From Aquimarina algicola (GTDB taxonomy: Bacteria > Bacteroidota > Bacteroidia > Flavobacteriales > Flavobacteriaceae), in the NCBI RefSeq assembly GCF_006443095.1, contig NZ_VFWZ01000003.1, positions 124,001-188,000 of the forward strand: 64,000 bases of DNA. The letters run 5' to 3'. Every line of letters starts with the position of its first letter. Positions within the stretch are counted from its first letter, which is position 1. The notes under the pieces were generated by a model. It saw only the letters and a program-made list of their open reading frames with translations, was not told the DNA's origin and did not search any database. This document shows positions 47,277 through 56,389 of this stretch, piece by piece. A program made the translations under genes and the position numbers.

Positions 47277-47308
47277 CGATTATTTTTTTATCGAAAGTTT
47301 TACACTGC
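47271..47308 (+). promoter_or_regulatory. Alternative hairpin, candidate expression platform of the metK riboswitch
   Basis: TTCGAT (47275-47280) pairs with ATCGAA (47290-47295) and GCAGT (47271-47275) can pair with ACTGC (47304-47308). Both use bases of the CAGTT arm needed for the SAM-II pseudoknot, so the folds compete. No T-run follows, arguing against termination in this form. Confidence 0.45.
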
Positions 47309-47347
47309 ATTCTCGTCTAAGCCTTCCTATGTAAACAATAATAACGA

Positions 47348-48604
47348 ATGGCATATTTATTTACTTCAGAGAGTGTATCTGAAGGACACCCAGATAAAGT
47401 AGCAGACCAAATTAGTGATGCATTACTCGATAATTTTTTAGCTTTTGATCCAGATTCTAAAGTAGCTTGTGAAACATTAGTTACCACAGGTCAGGTAGTA
47501 CTTGCCGGTGAGGTAAAATCAAAAACATATCTTGATGTACAACATATAGCAAGAGATGTTATTAATAAGATCGGATATACCAAAGGTGCTTATCAATTTA
47601 GTGGTGATTCTTGTGGAGTGATTTCTCTTATTCATGAACAATCCCAAGACATTAATCAAGGTGTTGATAGGGAGAGTAAAGAAGAGCAAGGTGCAGGAGA
47701 TCAAGGAATGATGTTTGGGTATGCAAGCAAAGAAACTGCTAATTATATGCCACTTGCACTCGATATATCGCATAAAATTTTGCTTGAATTAGCAAAATTG
47801 AGACGTGAAGGAAAAGACATTCCTTATTTACGACCTGATTCTAAAAGTCAAGTTACCATAGAATATAGTGATGACAATATACCACAACGTATTGTTGCAA
47901 TTGTTATCTCTACACAGCATGATGATTTTGATGAAGATGATGAACGGATGCTTACCAAAATCAAAAACGATATCATTTCTATACTCATGCCAAGAGTTGT
48001 TGAGCAGCTCCCAGAATATGTCCAAAAACTCTTTAATGATCAAATTACATATCACATAAATCCAACAGGTAAATTTGTAATTGGAGGTCCTCATGGAGAT
48101 ACCGGATTAACAGGTAGAAAAATTATTGTTGATACTTACGGAGGAAAAGGCGCCCATGGTGGTGGAGCTTTTTCTGGAAAAGATCCTAGCAAAGTTGATC
48201 GATCAGCAGCTTATGCTTCTAGACATATTGCAAAAAATCTTGTTGCTGCTGGCGTAGCCAATGAAATATTAGTTCAAGTTTCTTATGCAATCGGTGTGGT
48301 AGAACCAACTTCTATTTTTATAGACACATACGGTAGTAGTGCCTTAGGATTAACGGATGGTGAAATTGCCCAAAAAGTCGGAGAAATTTTTGATATGCGC
48401 CCGGCCGCAATAGAAGAAAGACTTAAATTACGTAATCCAATTTACCAGGAAACTGCAGCTTATGGCCATATGGGTAAAGAACCAAAGACAATCACCAAGG
48501 TTTTTGAAAGCCCTTACTCTGGTAAAGTAGAAAAAGAAGTAGAATTGTTTACATGGGAAAAATTAGATCATGTAGATGCCGTAAAAAAAGCTTTTAATCT
48601 GTAG
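47348..48604 (+). CDS. metK: S-adenosylmethionine synthetase
   Basis: The 418-residue enzyme has [18 protein letters not shown] at the start, [15 protein letters not shown] in the middle and [19 protein letters not shown], the three MetK signatures. It makes SAM from methionine and ATP. It is divergent from metY and controlled by its own leader RNA. The stop is followed by a weak palindrome (48604-48623) but no strong terminator. Confidence 0.97.
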   Translation: MAYLFTSESVSEGHPDKVADQISDALLDNFLAFDPDSKVACETLVTTGQVVLAGEVKSKTYLDVQHIARDVINKIGYTKGAYQFSGDSCGVISLIHEQSQDINQGVDRESKEEQGAGDQGMMFGYASKETANYMPLALDISHKILLELAKLRREGKDIPYLRPDSKSQVTIEYSDDNIPQRIVAIVISTQHDDFDEDDERMLTKIKNDIISILMPRVVEQLPEYVQKLFNDQITYHINPTGKFVIGGPHGDTGLTGRKIIVDTYGGKGAHGGGAFSGKDPSKVDRSAAYASRHIAKNLVAAGVANEILVQVSYAIGVVEPTSIFIDTYGSSALGLTDGEIAQKVGEIFDMRPAAIEERLKLRNPIYQETAAYGHMGKEPKTITKVFESPYSGKVEKEVELFTWEKLDHVDAVKKAFNL

Positions 48605-48694
48605 CTTTATCTAGATAAATAGCCTTTAATCGAGTTTTCTGAATCGCATCAAAAAATTATGGTTTTCCCATACAATTTAATCGATGATTATCGT

Positions 48695-48702
48695 TATTTT
48701 TG
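48695..48702 (+). promoter_or_regulatory. -7 element before the first basic secreted protein gene
   Basis: TATTTTTG matches TAnnTTTG and lies 108 bases before the ATG at 48811. Twenty-two bases upstream is TTATGGTTTTCCCATA (48657-48672), which resembles TTTTGTGGTTTTACCGTA (49507-49524) before the paralogous gene. Confidence 0.45.
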
Positions 48703-48810
48703 TATATCCAATATTTTACACACATAAAACACTTTGATGGGGAAAAGTAATTGTGGCTTAACAATATTATTTGTGTAAGAAATAGTTACATTATTTTAAA
48801 ATTTAAGGAG

Positions 48811-49173
48811 ATGAGATTTAAGTTTGTAATATTAACTGCTTTCATAATCATAAGCAGTGTATCATTTGGTCAAGAGTTTAAAAATGACCTTACTTCTGTT
48901 AAAACGATTGACAATCAAATACAAGATGAGCAATTTAGTATTGACCAAATGTCTGATCGTCTTGTAGTAAAAACATCTATTGATAAGCAAAATCAAGATT
49001 TTTACAGCAAAAAAGAATGGAAGAAAATCAAAAAGCAATTACGTAAGAACAGAAAAAAATTCTCAAACAAAGGAAATAATATTCATTCATATAAAGTAAT
49101 TGACACCATTTACTTGAATATACCAAATAGAAGAAGTAATCAATCTAGTAGAACTAGATTATCTGCCTGGTAG
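48811..49173 (+). CDS. Small basic secreted protein, paralog 1
   Basis: I start this at the ATG at 48811, giving 120 residues with a signal peptide (MRFKFVILTAFIIISSVSFGQ). The middle is acidic/polar and the C-terminal third is very basic, with FYSKKEWKKIKKQLRKNRKK, then VIDTIYLN and RTRLSAW. It is clearly related to the next gene on the same strand. Upstream extension to a TTG at 48751 would spoil the signal peptide. No family or function is recognised. Confidence 0.7.
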   Translation: MRFKFVILTAFIIISSVSFGQEFKNDLTSVKTIDNQIQDEQFSIDQMSDRLVVKTSIDKQNQDFYSKKEWKKIKKQLRKNRKKFSNKGNNIHSYKVIDTIYLNIPNRRSNQSSRTRLSAW

Positions 49174-49627
49174 TTTTTCAAAAAATTATACACCATAAGT
49201 TTTTAGTAATTTCAGTCTTATATTTTTAAAAATAAGATCTAACTTTTAACAATTTGACGTTTTTTTTAGATTTCTTTATTAAAAAAAGATCGTTTTTTTC
49301 GTTAAAAAGCATCTTTTTTAGGTTAAAATTCATTTTTATCATTTTTTAGTAAAACAATTCGTACTCCTTATCATTACTGAGATTCAGAAAGAATATTCTC
49401 CTTTTTACGATAAAAAAATTTATCAGTTTTTTTATTGAAATATTCTTCAAAAAACCCAGTAAACAAGGCACTTAGGGTATAATTTCAGGGAAAAACCCCC
49501 ATTAAATTTTGTGGTTTTACCGTAACCAAGATGGCTTTAATATAACTAACTTAGTAATATTCAATTTAATAGTTATTTAACAATAAAGATTATTTCTGTT
49601 AATTAATTCATAAAGCCTCAAATTAAT
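49174..49627. other. Intergenic region between the basic paralogs
   Basis: A 454-base AT-rich stretch with many T-runs and no ORF of note. It contains CTTAGGGTATAATTTCAGGG (49471-49490) and TTTTGTGGTTTTACCGTA (49507-49524), the latter similar to a block upstream of the first paralog. No strong hairpin is seen. Confidence 0.45.
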
Positions 49628-49990
49628 ATGAAAACAAAAATTATTACTTTAGTTACACTTCTATTCGTTTCTTATGCATCTATTGCTCAAAACTATGATG
49701 CTATAGCCAATAATCAATTAATTGCTGTGAATGAATATCAAGAACCACAGCATGAAAATTTCTTGTACACAACTTCTCAAGAAAATTCAGAAAGCTATAA
49801 CCATGATATTTCTCCGAAAACAGATTCTTATTCTAACAAAAATTGGAGAAAAATTAAAAGACAAATGAGAAAAAACAAGAAAAGAGTTTCTAATTTTAAA
49901 AGCGATACCTATATTTCAAAAACATTGGATACCGTATTTGTAAATCCTTATAAAAATTACAAAACAGCCAGACTATCAGGAGGTAGATAA
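49628..49990 (+). CDS. Small basic secreted protein, paralog 2
   Basis: This 120-residue protein has a signal peptide (MKTKIITLVTLLFVSYASIAQ), a polar middle and the basic block YSNKNWRKIKRQMRKNKKR, followed by KTLDTVFVN and KTARLSGGR. Alignment with paralog 1 is plain over the last 55 residues (YS.K.W.KIK.Q.RKN.K..SN, then a DT.(Y/F).N motif) and both have exactly 120 residues. It is followed by a strong terminator. Function is unknown; the basic face could bind DNA, polysaccharide or lipopolysaccharide. Confidence 0.72.
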   Translation: MKTKIITLVTLLFVSYASIAQNYDAIANNQLIAVNEYQEPQHENFLYTTSQENSESYNHDISPKTDSYSNKNWRKIKRQMRKNKKRVSNFKSDTYISKTLDTVFVNPYKNYKTARLSGGR

Positions 49991-50042
49991 AATATAAATT
50001 TCCTAGAATTACATAGACAACTATTCAGTTTTAATACACACC

Positions 50043-50078
50043 AAAGCCTATAGTATTATAAATAACACTATAGGCTTT
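50043..50078. terminator. Bidirectional terminator
   Basis: AAAGCCTATAGT (50043-50054) and ACTATAGGCTTT (50067-50078) form a perfect 12-bp stem with a 12-base loop between the convergent paralog 2 and DoxX genes. Confidence 0.8.
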
Positions 50079-50113
50079 ATTAAAAAATCAAACATTTTTG
50101 ATTTACTTACTAC

Positions 50114-50536
50114 TTACTGTTGCATCTTTAAATAATAATCAACAGAATGTTTTCCTGAACCATAAAACAAGAAAAACAAAGATAGTATAGTAACAAAAAT
50201 TGCAACCACAAGATTAGTCGCATTCATATCACCAATAAAATTAATAATGACTGCACCTACAAGTAATGGAAGCTGAGCCATTACAGACCACCTGGTAAGC
50301 AATCCAAAAGCAATAAGAACCCCTCCTATTAAATGTGCAGGAACAACATAATGCATAATCAGTACAGAACCGGCTAAATTTTGTATTGGTTTGATAAGGT
50401 CGACAAGAATTTGAGTATTACTTACAAAGTTTATTCCTTTCAGAAACAAAAAGACACCTAAAGCTACCCTCAAAAGATCTAAAAAATAATAAGTATGGGC
50501 ATTTGCCCATTTGTTTAACGATTTGATTGCAGACAT
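50114..50536 (-). CDS. DoxX family membrane protein
   Basis: The 140-residue protein has four hydrophobic helices and the DoxX opening DLLRVALGVFLFLKGINFV with the later HLIGGVLIAFGLLTRW. DoxX-like proteins are inner membrane proteins linked in some bacteria to quinone or sulfur redox chemistry, but no partner gene is nearby. The following acyltransferase gene is 77 bases upstream on the same strand. Confidence 0.88.
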   Translation of the reverse strand: MSAIKSLNKWANAHTYYFLDLLRVALGVFLFLKGINFVSNTQILVDLIKPIQNLAGSVLIMHYVVPAHLIGGVLIAFGLLTRWSVMAQLPLLVGAVIINFIGDMNATNLVVAIFVTILSLFFLFYGSGKHSVDYYLKMQQ

Positions 50537-50613
50537 AACAAAAGAGAATTAGTTAAACTTACTTATAAAATACTGATTTTATGAGTATTAAAAAAGAAAT
50601 TCCTTACTATTAA

Positions 50614-51789
50614 CTATCGTTTTATATATCTTAACTTTTTCACTTTCTGCAAAATATCATTTATCTCTATCAAAAATGAATCTGGTATTACAGTGAGAAT
50701 TCTATTTTTAAAATCATTTACCTTGGACTTTATTTGATCTTCGTTTCTATAATATGAGAGTACAATTACACAAACACAAAATACAAATAGTATTGCTCCA
50801 ACAAACGTTTGTAAAGGCGTTAACTGCCGATGAAAAAACCTATTAAGACCAAGGCCAAACCAGCTTCCATACAGAACAAAAAAATGAACAATATAAATTG
50901 ATAGTGTATTCCCTCCTATTTTTGTAGTTATTCCATCTGAAAAATAGTTTTTCAACATAAGGAAAACAGCGAACAATATGCAAACATTTCCTAACCTAAT
51001 AAATAAAAAATTATTATACGCTACAGACTTAAAAACAATTACATCTGTAAATCGATATAATATCATCAATATATCTGAAGAGAAATATACAAGCAGTACT
51101 CCTATACTCATCAAAACTACTTTAGCATAGAGATAAAATTGAGCTTGTTCTTTATATTTTAAAAACACAGTACCCATAAAGCTTCCAAAACAAACATATC
51201 CAAACCAAGGAAAAAGTGTAAATATAGATCCATTTCTATTGGTAAAATAATTGGCTATTGTTTTAGGTAAGAATTCTAAAATACACTTACCATACATCGG
51301 CTGAAGTATAAAAATAAGTATTCCCAAACATAAAACTATTCGTTGAAACCAGTCTTTGTCTTTACGATAAAACAGAAGATACACTCCGATTAATAATAGT
51401 AAGGAGGTTCCTATACATTGCAATACATCTACATAAAAGAAAGAAGGGTTTAAAGTTCCTCTGGATATAGCAAAAAAACTTAACCTAAGTAAATATCCCC
51501 AAAAAATGACTTTCACCGCTCTTCGAATCCCCTTTAACACCCTTGGGTTCTGCAAACCTGTCATTTTATTTTTCAATAAGAGAAATGTAAAAATAAAACC
51601 TGTTATCGTAAAAAAAGTAGGAGCAGTCATACCTCTTAAGTAAGACCATATTGAATAGATTGCATTGTCGTTATCCCTATATTCTGTACCTAGCAAAGCA
51701 TGTACAAAATGCCCTTGTAACATCATAAGTATAGCAAATGATCGTATTGCATCTAAAAAATGCAATCGATTAGCCGATTTGTTCATCAT
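50614..51789 (-). CDS. Multi-pass membrane acyltransferase (DUF1624/HGSNAT-like)
   Basis: The 391-residue protein has about ten membrane helices and starts RLHFLDAIRSFAILMMLQGHFVHALL, the family motif with the conserved Asp-Arg and His. It continues with FFTITGFIFTFLL and IYIVHFFVLYG. This is the heparan-alpha-glucosaminide N-acetyltransferase/DUF1624 type, which moves acyl groups across membranes. The substrate is unknown. Two in-frame ATGs occur at the start (51789 and 51786). Confidence 0.82.
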   Translation of the reverse strand: MMNKSANRLHFLDAIRSFAILMMLQGHFVHALLGTEYRDNDNAIYSIWSYLRGMTAPTFFTITGFIFTFLLLKNKMTGLQNPRVLKGIRRAVKVIFWGYLLRLSFFAISRGTLNPSFFYVDVLQCIGTSLLLLIGVYLLFYRKDKDWFQRIVLCLGILIFILQPMYGKCILEFLPKTIANYFTNRNGSIFTLFPWFGYVCFGSFMGTVFLKYKEQAQFYLYAKVVLMSIGVLLVYFSSDILMILYRFTDVIVFKSVAYNNFLFIRLGNVCILFAVFLMLKNYFSDGITTKIGGNTLSIYIVHFFVLYGSWFGLGLNRFFHRQLTPLQTFVGAILFVFCVCVIVLSYYRNEDQIKSKVNDFKNRILTVIPDSFLIEINDILQKVKKLRYIKR

Positions 51790-51977
51790 TAAGATTTTTG
51801 GTTAGTAACTCCCCAAACGAGTTTTAAATTGCATTATTGTCAAAAAAGGAGCAAAACTAAAGAATTCCAAGCACTTATCGATCTACTTTAATAGAATTAG
51901 GGATCAGAAGAAAGAATTTAGCGATTTACAAACAAAGTAGGTATATTGTATACTTCAAAATTAAAAAAACGAACAAA

Positions 51978-52319
51978 ATGAAAAATGACAAATACACAAA
52001 ATTTATACTAACCATTATTGCAATTTGTTTGGTTATATTGGTTTTTAAAGATGCTAATATAGTTCCGAAAGCTCATGCCAGCGATTCTATTATTACAAAA
52101 TATGGTTTGGTTCCAATTAACGAAGATGGCTCTATTACTGTCAAAATAAGCAACACTGATGAAATTGATGTAAACATCAAAAATATAGACACTTACGACA
52201 GATTAAAGGTAGACCTTAATGAAATCAGTACTCGTAATGAATTAGACATTAATATTGATGAAGTTGGAGGAAGCTCTTTATCTAGCAGCGGACCAATTAA
52301 GGTAAAAATTCAAAATTAA
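51978..52319 (+). CDS. Small membrane-anchored or exported acidic protein
   Basis: The 113-residue product has one N-terminal hydrophobic helix (FILTIIAICLVILVF) and an acidic beta-rich body in which short DVNI/DINI-type strands recur (DEIDVNIKNID, KVDLNEI, LDINIDEVGG) before KVKIQN. It is probably anchored in the inner membrane facing the periplasm. No family is recognised. It stands alone and ends at a strong bidirectional terminator. Confidence 0.65.
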   Translation: MKNDKYTKFILTIIAICLVILVFKDANIVPKAHASDSIITKYGLVPINEDGSITVKISNTDEIDVNIKNIDTYDRLKVDLNEISTRNELDINIDEVGGSSLSSSGPIKVKIQN

Positions 52320-52351
52320 AAAAGTGTCTAAAAGACATTAGACACTTTTTT
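52318..52351. terminator. Bidirectional terminator
   Basis: AAAAAAGTGTCTAA (52318-52331) and TTAGACACTTTTTT (52338-52351) make a perfect 14-bp stem with a 6-base loop, between the convergent acidic protein and DUF302 genes. Confidence 0.9.
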
Positions 52352-52383
52352 TAAATTCCTATTACTTTTTTTGATTATAATAT

Positions 52384-53298
52384 TTATAGACCTGCTGCTT
52401 GATCCGTAATAGCATTCAAAGCACCTTCAATAGTTGTAAGAATAGTATCATTCCCTTCTATTTGATGTCTATCTTTTAAATAAGAAGGATCGTTATAAGA
52501 AACTCTTACTACATTCTGATCATCTTCCCAAACCAATATTTTTTGAGGAAGATCAATTGCTGTGGTTTGAGAATTCTGCATCAAAGGAGTACCTAAATTA
52601 GGATTGCCAAAAATAACAAGCCGGGTAGGATTTAATTCTTGATTTACTGAAACCGCGTTAGCCTGGTGATCTATTTCTGCTACTAATCGTAAGTTTTCGT
52701 TTCCGCTGATTGTTGCCACTAGATCATTGTACGTATCTATAAAGCTTTTAGTACTTACTTTACTTATAATTCCTTCATCCTTTGATACAGTTTCAGAATT
52801 TGATACTAGTTCTCCATCTACTGTAATCGATGCAAAATTACTCAGAGCAGTTGCTATCGTATTCAATGATTCTACTCCCTCTATCCCATGTCTGGATTTT
52901 AAATAATCTACACTATTATAAGCTATTTTCACACTATTCGAAGCAGCATCTTTGAATACAAGTAATTTTTGAGGCAAATCTAACCCCACTAGTTGATTAC
53001 GTTGCATCAAAGGAGTACCAAGAGCAGGGTTACCAAAAATAATAACCTTTGTATTATCTAATTCCAAATCTACAGAAGCTGCATTGTTGGCATGATCTAC
53101 CTGAGCAATGACCCTAATAGGTTCTACTGCATCCAAAGCATTAATAATAGCGCTTTCAGCAGCTTCAAAACTCGTATTACTAACCCCATATGTTAATCCT
53201 TTTATAGCAATATCATTGGGTTGTTGTTGCGTATCGTCGTCGTCACTACAAGACATAAAAAATAAAGATAAAATGAATAAATAAAACATGTTTTTCAT
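52384..53298 (-). CDS. Lipoprotein with two DUF302 domains
   Basis: The 304-residue protein has a lipoprotein signal (FFMSCSDDDD, the acidic run after Cys suggesting surface display) and two similar halves (about 30-155 and 170-300). Each contains VIAQVDHANNA or VAEIDHQANA, then V.IFGNP.LGTPLMQ and LPQK.LV. This is the DUF302 fold in tandem. The motif repeats show an internal duplication. Function is unknown. It is monocistronic. Confidence 0.88.
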   Translation of the reverse strand: MKNMFYLFILSLFFMSCSDDDDTQQQPNDIAIKGLTYGVSNTSFEAAESAIINALDAVEPIRVIAQVDHANNAASVDLELDNTKVIIFGNPALGTPLMQRNQLVGLDLPQKLLVFKDAASNSVKIAYNSVDYLKSRHGIEGVESLNTIATALSNFASITVDGELVSNSETVSKDEGIISKVSTKSFIDTYNDLVATISGNENLRLVAEIDHQANAVSVNQELNPTRLVIFGNPNLGTPLMQNSQTTAIDLPQKILVWEDDQNVVRVSYNDPSYLKDRHQIEGNDTILTTIEGALNAITDQAAGL

Positions 53299-53632
53299 CG
53301 TTTTGATTTTTTAGAGTAAAAAGTTAGAAATTCATCAGAGAACATTTCTCGAGTATATCTAGTAACCAAAAGAAGGAAAAAATATTCCTCTATTTGAGAT
53401 AGAATTAACAATAAATTAGAAAAGAACTCTTAGAATTTAACAGTTATCAACTAAAACGATCAATTATATATACGTTGTCTACATATATACTTATGCCTTA
53501 CATAAAAGAATTTATTTTTTTTAAAAGAAAATCTTCTGATCTCGCTTTTATGTTAGTCATAAAATCTATTATATTTACCGACTAACTATAAGAATCGTTT
53601 TGTAAAAAAACCTCTGTGAAAAACAGATAATT
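53299..53632. other. Intergenic region between the DUF302 and kinase genes
   Basis: A 334-base AT-rich gap between divergent genes. I see no ORF, hairpin or clear promoter element. Confidence 0.4.
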
Positions 53633-54247
53633 ATGCATATAGCTATAGCTGGAAATATTGGAGCCGGAAAAACCACATTAACCCGATTATTGGCTAAACA
53701 TTACAAATGGGAACCACATTTTGAAGATGTATTAGAAAATCCTTATTTAGAAGATTTTTATAATAAAATGGAGCGTTGGTCTTTCAATCTTCAGATTTAT
53801 TTTTTGAATAGCCGTTTCAGACAAATTCTGGATATCCGTCAAAGCGGAAAAGACATTATTCAAGATAGAACTATATATGAAGATGCCTATATCTTTGCTC
53901 CAAACTTGCATGCCATGGGATTAATGACAAATAGGGATTATGAAAATTACAAATCTCTTTTTGATCTTATGGAAAATGTAGTTGAAGGGCCGGATTTACT
54001 GATATATCTTAGAAGTAGCATTCCTAACCTTGTTGCACAAATCCATAAACGAGGACGCGAATACGAAAATACAATCAGTATCGATTATCTAAGCAGGCTT
54101 AATGAACGATATGAAGCTTGGGCTCATGGTTATGATAAAGGTAATTTACTAATCGTAGATGTAGATAACATCAATTTTGTAGATAATCCAGAAGATTTAG
54201 GAAATATCATAAATCGTATTGATGCAGAATTAAATGGATTATTCTAA
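53633..54247 (+). CDS. Deoxynucleoside kinase
   Basis: The 204-residue kinase has P-loop IAGNIGAGKTTLTRLL, FNLQIYFLNSRFRQ, the substrate motif QDRTIYEDAYIFA and the lid region KRGREYE. It belongs to the dNK/dCK-dGK family that phosphorylates salvaged deoxynucleosides; the exact base preference is not readable. Its last 14 bases overlap the DUF2461 gene if the first ATG of that gene is used. Confidence 0.93.
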   Translation: MHIAIAGNIGAGKTTLTRLLAKHYKWEPHFEDVLENPYLEDFYNKMERWSFNLQIYFLNSRFRQILDIRQSGKDIIQDRTIYEDAYIFAPNLHAMGLMTNRDYENYKSLFDLMENVVEGPDLLIYLRSSIPNLVAQIHKRGREYENTISIDYLSRLNERYEAWAHGYDKGNLLIVDVDNINFVDNPEDLGNIINRIDAELNGLF

Positions 54248-54905
54248 TATGGATTTTAATGCGCTCTTTCGTTTCTTAGCAGACTTACAACAAAATAATC
54301 ATAAAGAATGGATGGATGCTAATAGAAAACGCTATCAGCAAATACGAAGTTCTTTTGTTGCATGGTTAGATGAATTAGATACAAAATTGGCGACTATTGA
54401 TCCTGACTATTTTCCAACACCCGGTAAAAAAGGTATTAATAGAATAAACAACAATCTTTTATTTCACCCTAATAAACCGGTTTACAAAGACCATTTTGGG
54501 GCAGGTCTCGACCAAAAGTCAAAGCAAGGCGACTTCTATATTCACATAGGTTTGTCAGAATGTTTATTGGCAGGAGGATACTGGAAACCAGATCATAAAA
54601 CTCTGAATAGTATCCGAGAAGCTATTGATTATAATGGAGAAGAACTTGTAAAAATTTTGAACAAGAAAAGTTTCAAAAATACTTTTGGAGGATTATATCC
54701 GGATCAGGATCAATTAAAAAAAGCTCCCAAAGGATATAGTGCTGATCACGAATTTATTGATCTATTACGCAATCGAACTTTTGCTGTAATACACCCTTTG
54801 ACCAAAGAAGATATATTAAAAGATGATTTTACAGAAAAAGTAATAAAAGTCTATAAAGAGATGTTACCCTTTAGAAGATATCTCAATCAGGCAACAACAG
54901 TGTAA
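54234..54905 (+). CDS. DUF2461 protein
   Basis: The 223-residue cytosolic protein has FLADLQQNNHKEWMDANRKRYQ at the start, RINNNLLFHPNKPVYKDHFGAG and FYIHIG, the hallmarks of DUF2461 (TIGR02453 family). Function is unknown. Two starts are possible: 54234 (overlapping the kinase gene) or 54249, just after its stop; the conserved part begins after both. It is co-transcribed with the kinase. Confidence 0.88.
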   Translation: MDYSNMDFNALFRFLADLQQNNHKEWMDANRKRYQQIRSSFVAWLDELDTKLATIDPDYFPTPGKKGINRINNNLLFHPNKPVYKDHFGAGLDQKSKQGDFYIHIGLSECLLAGGYWKPDHKTLNSIREAIDYNGEELVKILNKKSFKNTFGGLYPDQDQLKKAPKGYSADHEFIDLLRNRTFAVIHPLTKEDILKDDFTEKVIKVYKEMLPFRRYLNQATTV

Positions 54906-54958
54906 TTAATATATTAAAACACGAACTTACCCCCTCCTCACTCAAATGCTACGATGAT

Positions 54959-56227
54959 TTACTTTTTGTTAAATTTTGCATCAATATAATCTACAATCAC
55001 TTTTGTAGCTCCTGTATTACTATTGATAAAATGCCCGGCAATCATTCCGGTACGTTCCCTAAATTTTTGATCATTTATGAACTTATTCATAACCTCTGAG
55101 AACTCTTTTGTACTTGAAACAGAATACAACCCTGCAAGTTTTTGAAGTTGTTTGGCTTCTCTAAATTTTTCAAAATTCTTTCCAATAACAATCGGAATTC
55201 CAAAGGTAGCAGGTTCAAGAATATTATGCAATCCACCTGTACCCATTGCTCCTCCAACATAAGCTATATTACCATAGCTATACACCCTAGACAAGTACCC
55301 TATAGTATTCATCACAAATACCTGAAACTCTTTTAACGTCTTATCTTCTTTATTAGAATATAAAACAGTGGTATTCGTTATTTTTTTTGTCAGAGCGGTA
55401 ACACTAGCATCTTTAATCTCATGTGGCGCAATGATAAAACAAACATGCTTTGGAGCATTATTAATAAAATTAATAAAAACCTCTTCATCCTCTGGCCAGG
55501 AACTCCCGATAACAATGCACAATCTGCCATTTACAAATTCTGAAATAAAATCAACCTCGTTGTTCATTTCTATTTGGTGACTCACTCTATCAAAACGAGT
55601 ATCACCACTCAAAGTAACATTAGTAAATCTCTGGGTTTTTATTAATTCTTTTGAGACTTCATCTTGAACAAAAAAGTGATCTACTTTTTGGAGTGTTGCT
55701 CTCATAAATCCACCATACCACTTAAAAAAGGCCTGATCTTTTCTAAATGTAGTCGATATAAAGACAATAGGAATATTTTTACTTGATAGTACTTTCAAAT
55801 AATTAGGCCAAAACTCATACTTTACAAAAACAGCTAAATCCGGCTGAACCAATTTTATAAATCGCTTAGTATTTGCAACTGTATCTATCGGAAGGTATAC
55901 TATAATATCTGCTAATTTGCTATTCTTTTTTGCTTCATAACCCGATGGAGAAAAAAACGTAACCAATAAACGATATTCAGGATACTTTTGTTTTAACACC
56001 TCCATTACCGGAACCCCTTGTTCATACTCCCCCAGAGAGGCACAGTGAAACCATATCATCTTATCTCCTGATACAATTTTAGCTTTTAACGTTTCAAAAA
56101 CTGATTTTCTACCATTCACAAACAATCTAAGCTTTGGACTAAGCAACCCAATTAGTGGTAATATCCAATTAAAAATAGCGATACAAATGTTATACAATAA
56201 ACTCAAGGTTACTTTTTTAAGATACAA
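54959..56227 (-). CDS. waaA: 3-deoxy-D-manno-octulosonic acid transferase
   Basis: The 422-residue GT30 glycosyltransferase has an N-terminal membrane anchor, WFHCASLGEYEQGVPVMEVLK, the acceptor-side FFSPSGYE, FVKYEFWPNY and the C-terminal donor site VGGAMGTGGLHNILEPATFGIPIVIG. It adds Kdo to lipid A precursor at the inner membrane. Together with the PagL-like gene it shows a lipopolysaccharide-type outer membrane. Confidence 0.94.
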   Translation of the reverse strand: MYLKKVTLSLLYNICIAIFNWILPLIGLLSPKLRLFVNGRKSVFETLKAKIVSGDKMIWFHCASLGEYEQGVPVMEVLKQKYPEYRLLVTFFSPSGYEAKKNSKLADIIVYLPIDTVANTKRFIKLVQPDLAVFVKYEFWPNYLKVLSSKNIPIVFISTTFRKDQAFFKWYGGFMRATLQKVDHFFVQDEVSKELIKTQRFTNVTLSGDTRFDRVSHQIEMNNEVDFISEFVNGRLCIVIGSSWPEDEEVFINFINNAPKHVCFIIAPHEIKDASVTALTKKITNTTVLYSNKEDKTLKEFQVFVMNTIGYLSRVYSYGNIAYVGGAMGTGGLHNILEPATFGIPIVIGKNFEKFREAKQLQKLAGLYSVSSTKEFSEVMNKFINDQKFRERTGMIAGHFINSNTGATKVIVDYIDAKFNKK

Positions 56228-56389
56228 AAATACAGTTCTTTATCAGAAAACAATCATTCAAACAGAAAAAGAAAAACCCTCTCAAATAATAACAAAAACA
56301 CAAATTAAAGTATCAAAAACAATATAAACATCATTATTTTTATTAATTTTCTAAATATTTAATAATTTTTTACACAAAAATCGATATTT

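Noticed and set aside
48751..48810. N-terminal extension of the first basic secreted protein from a TTG codon
   Set aside because: It would bury the signal peptide behind 20 residues; the ATG at 48811 gives a clean signal peptide and the same length as the paralog.
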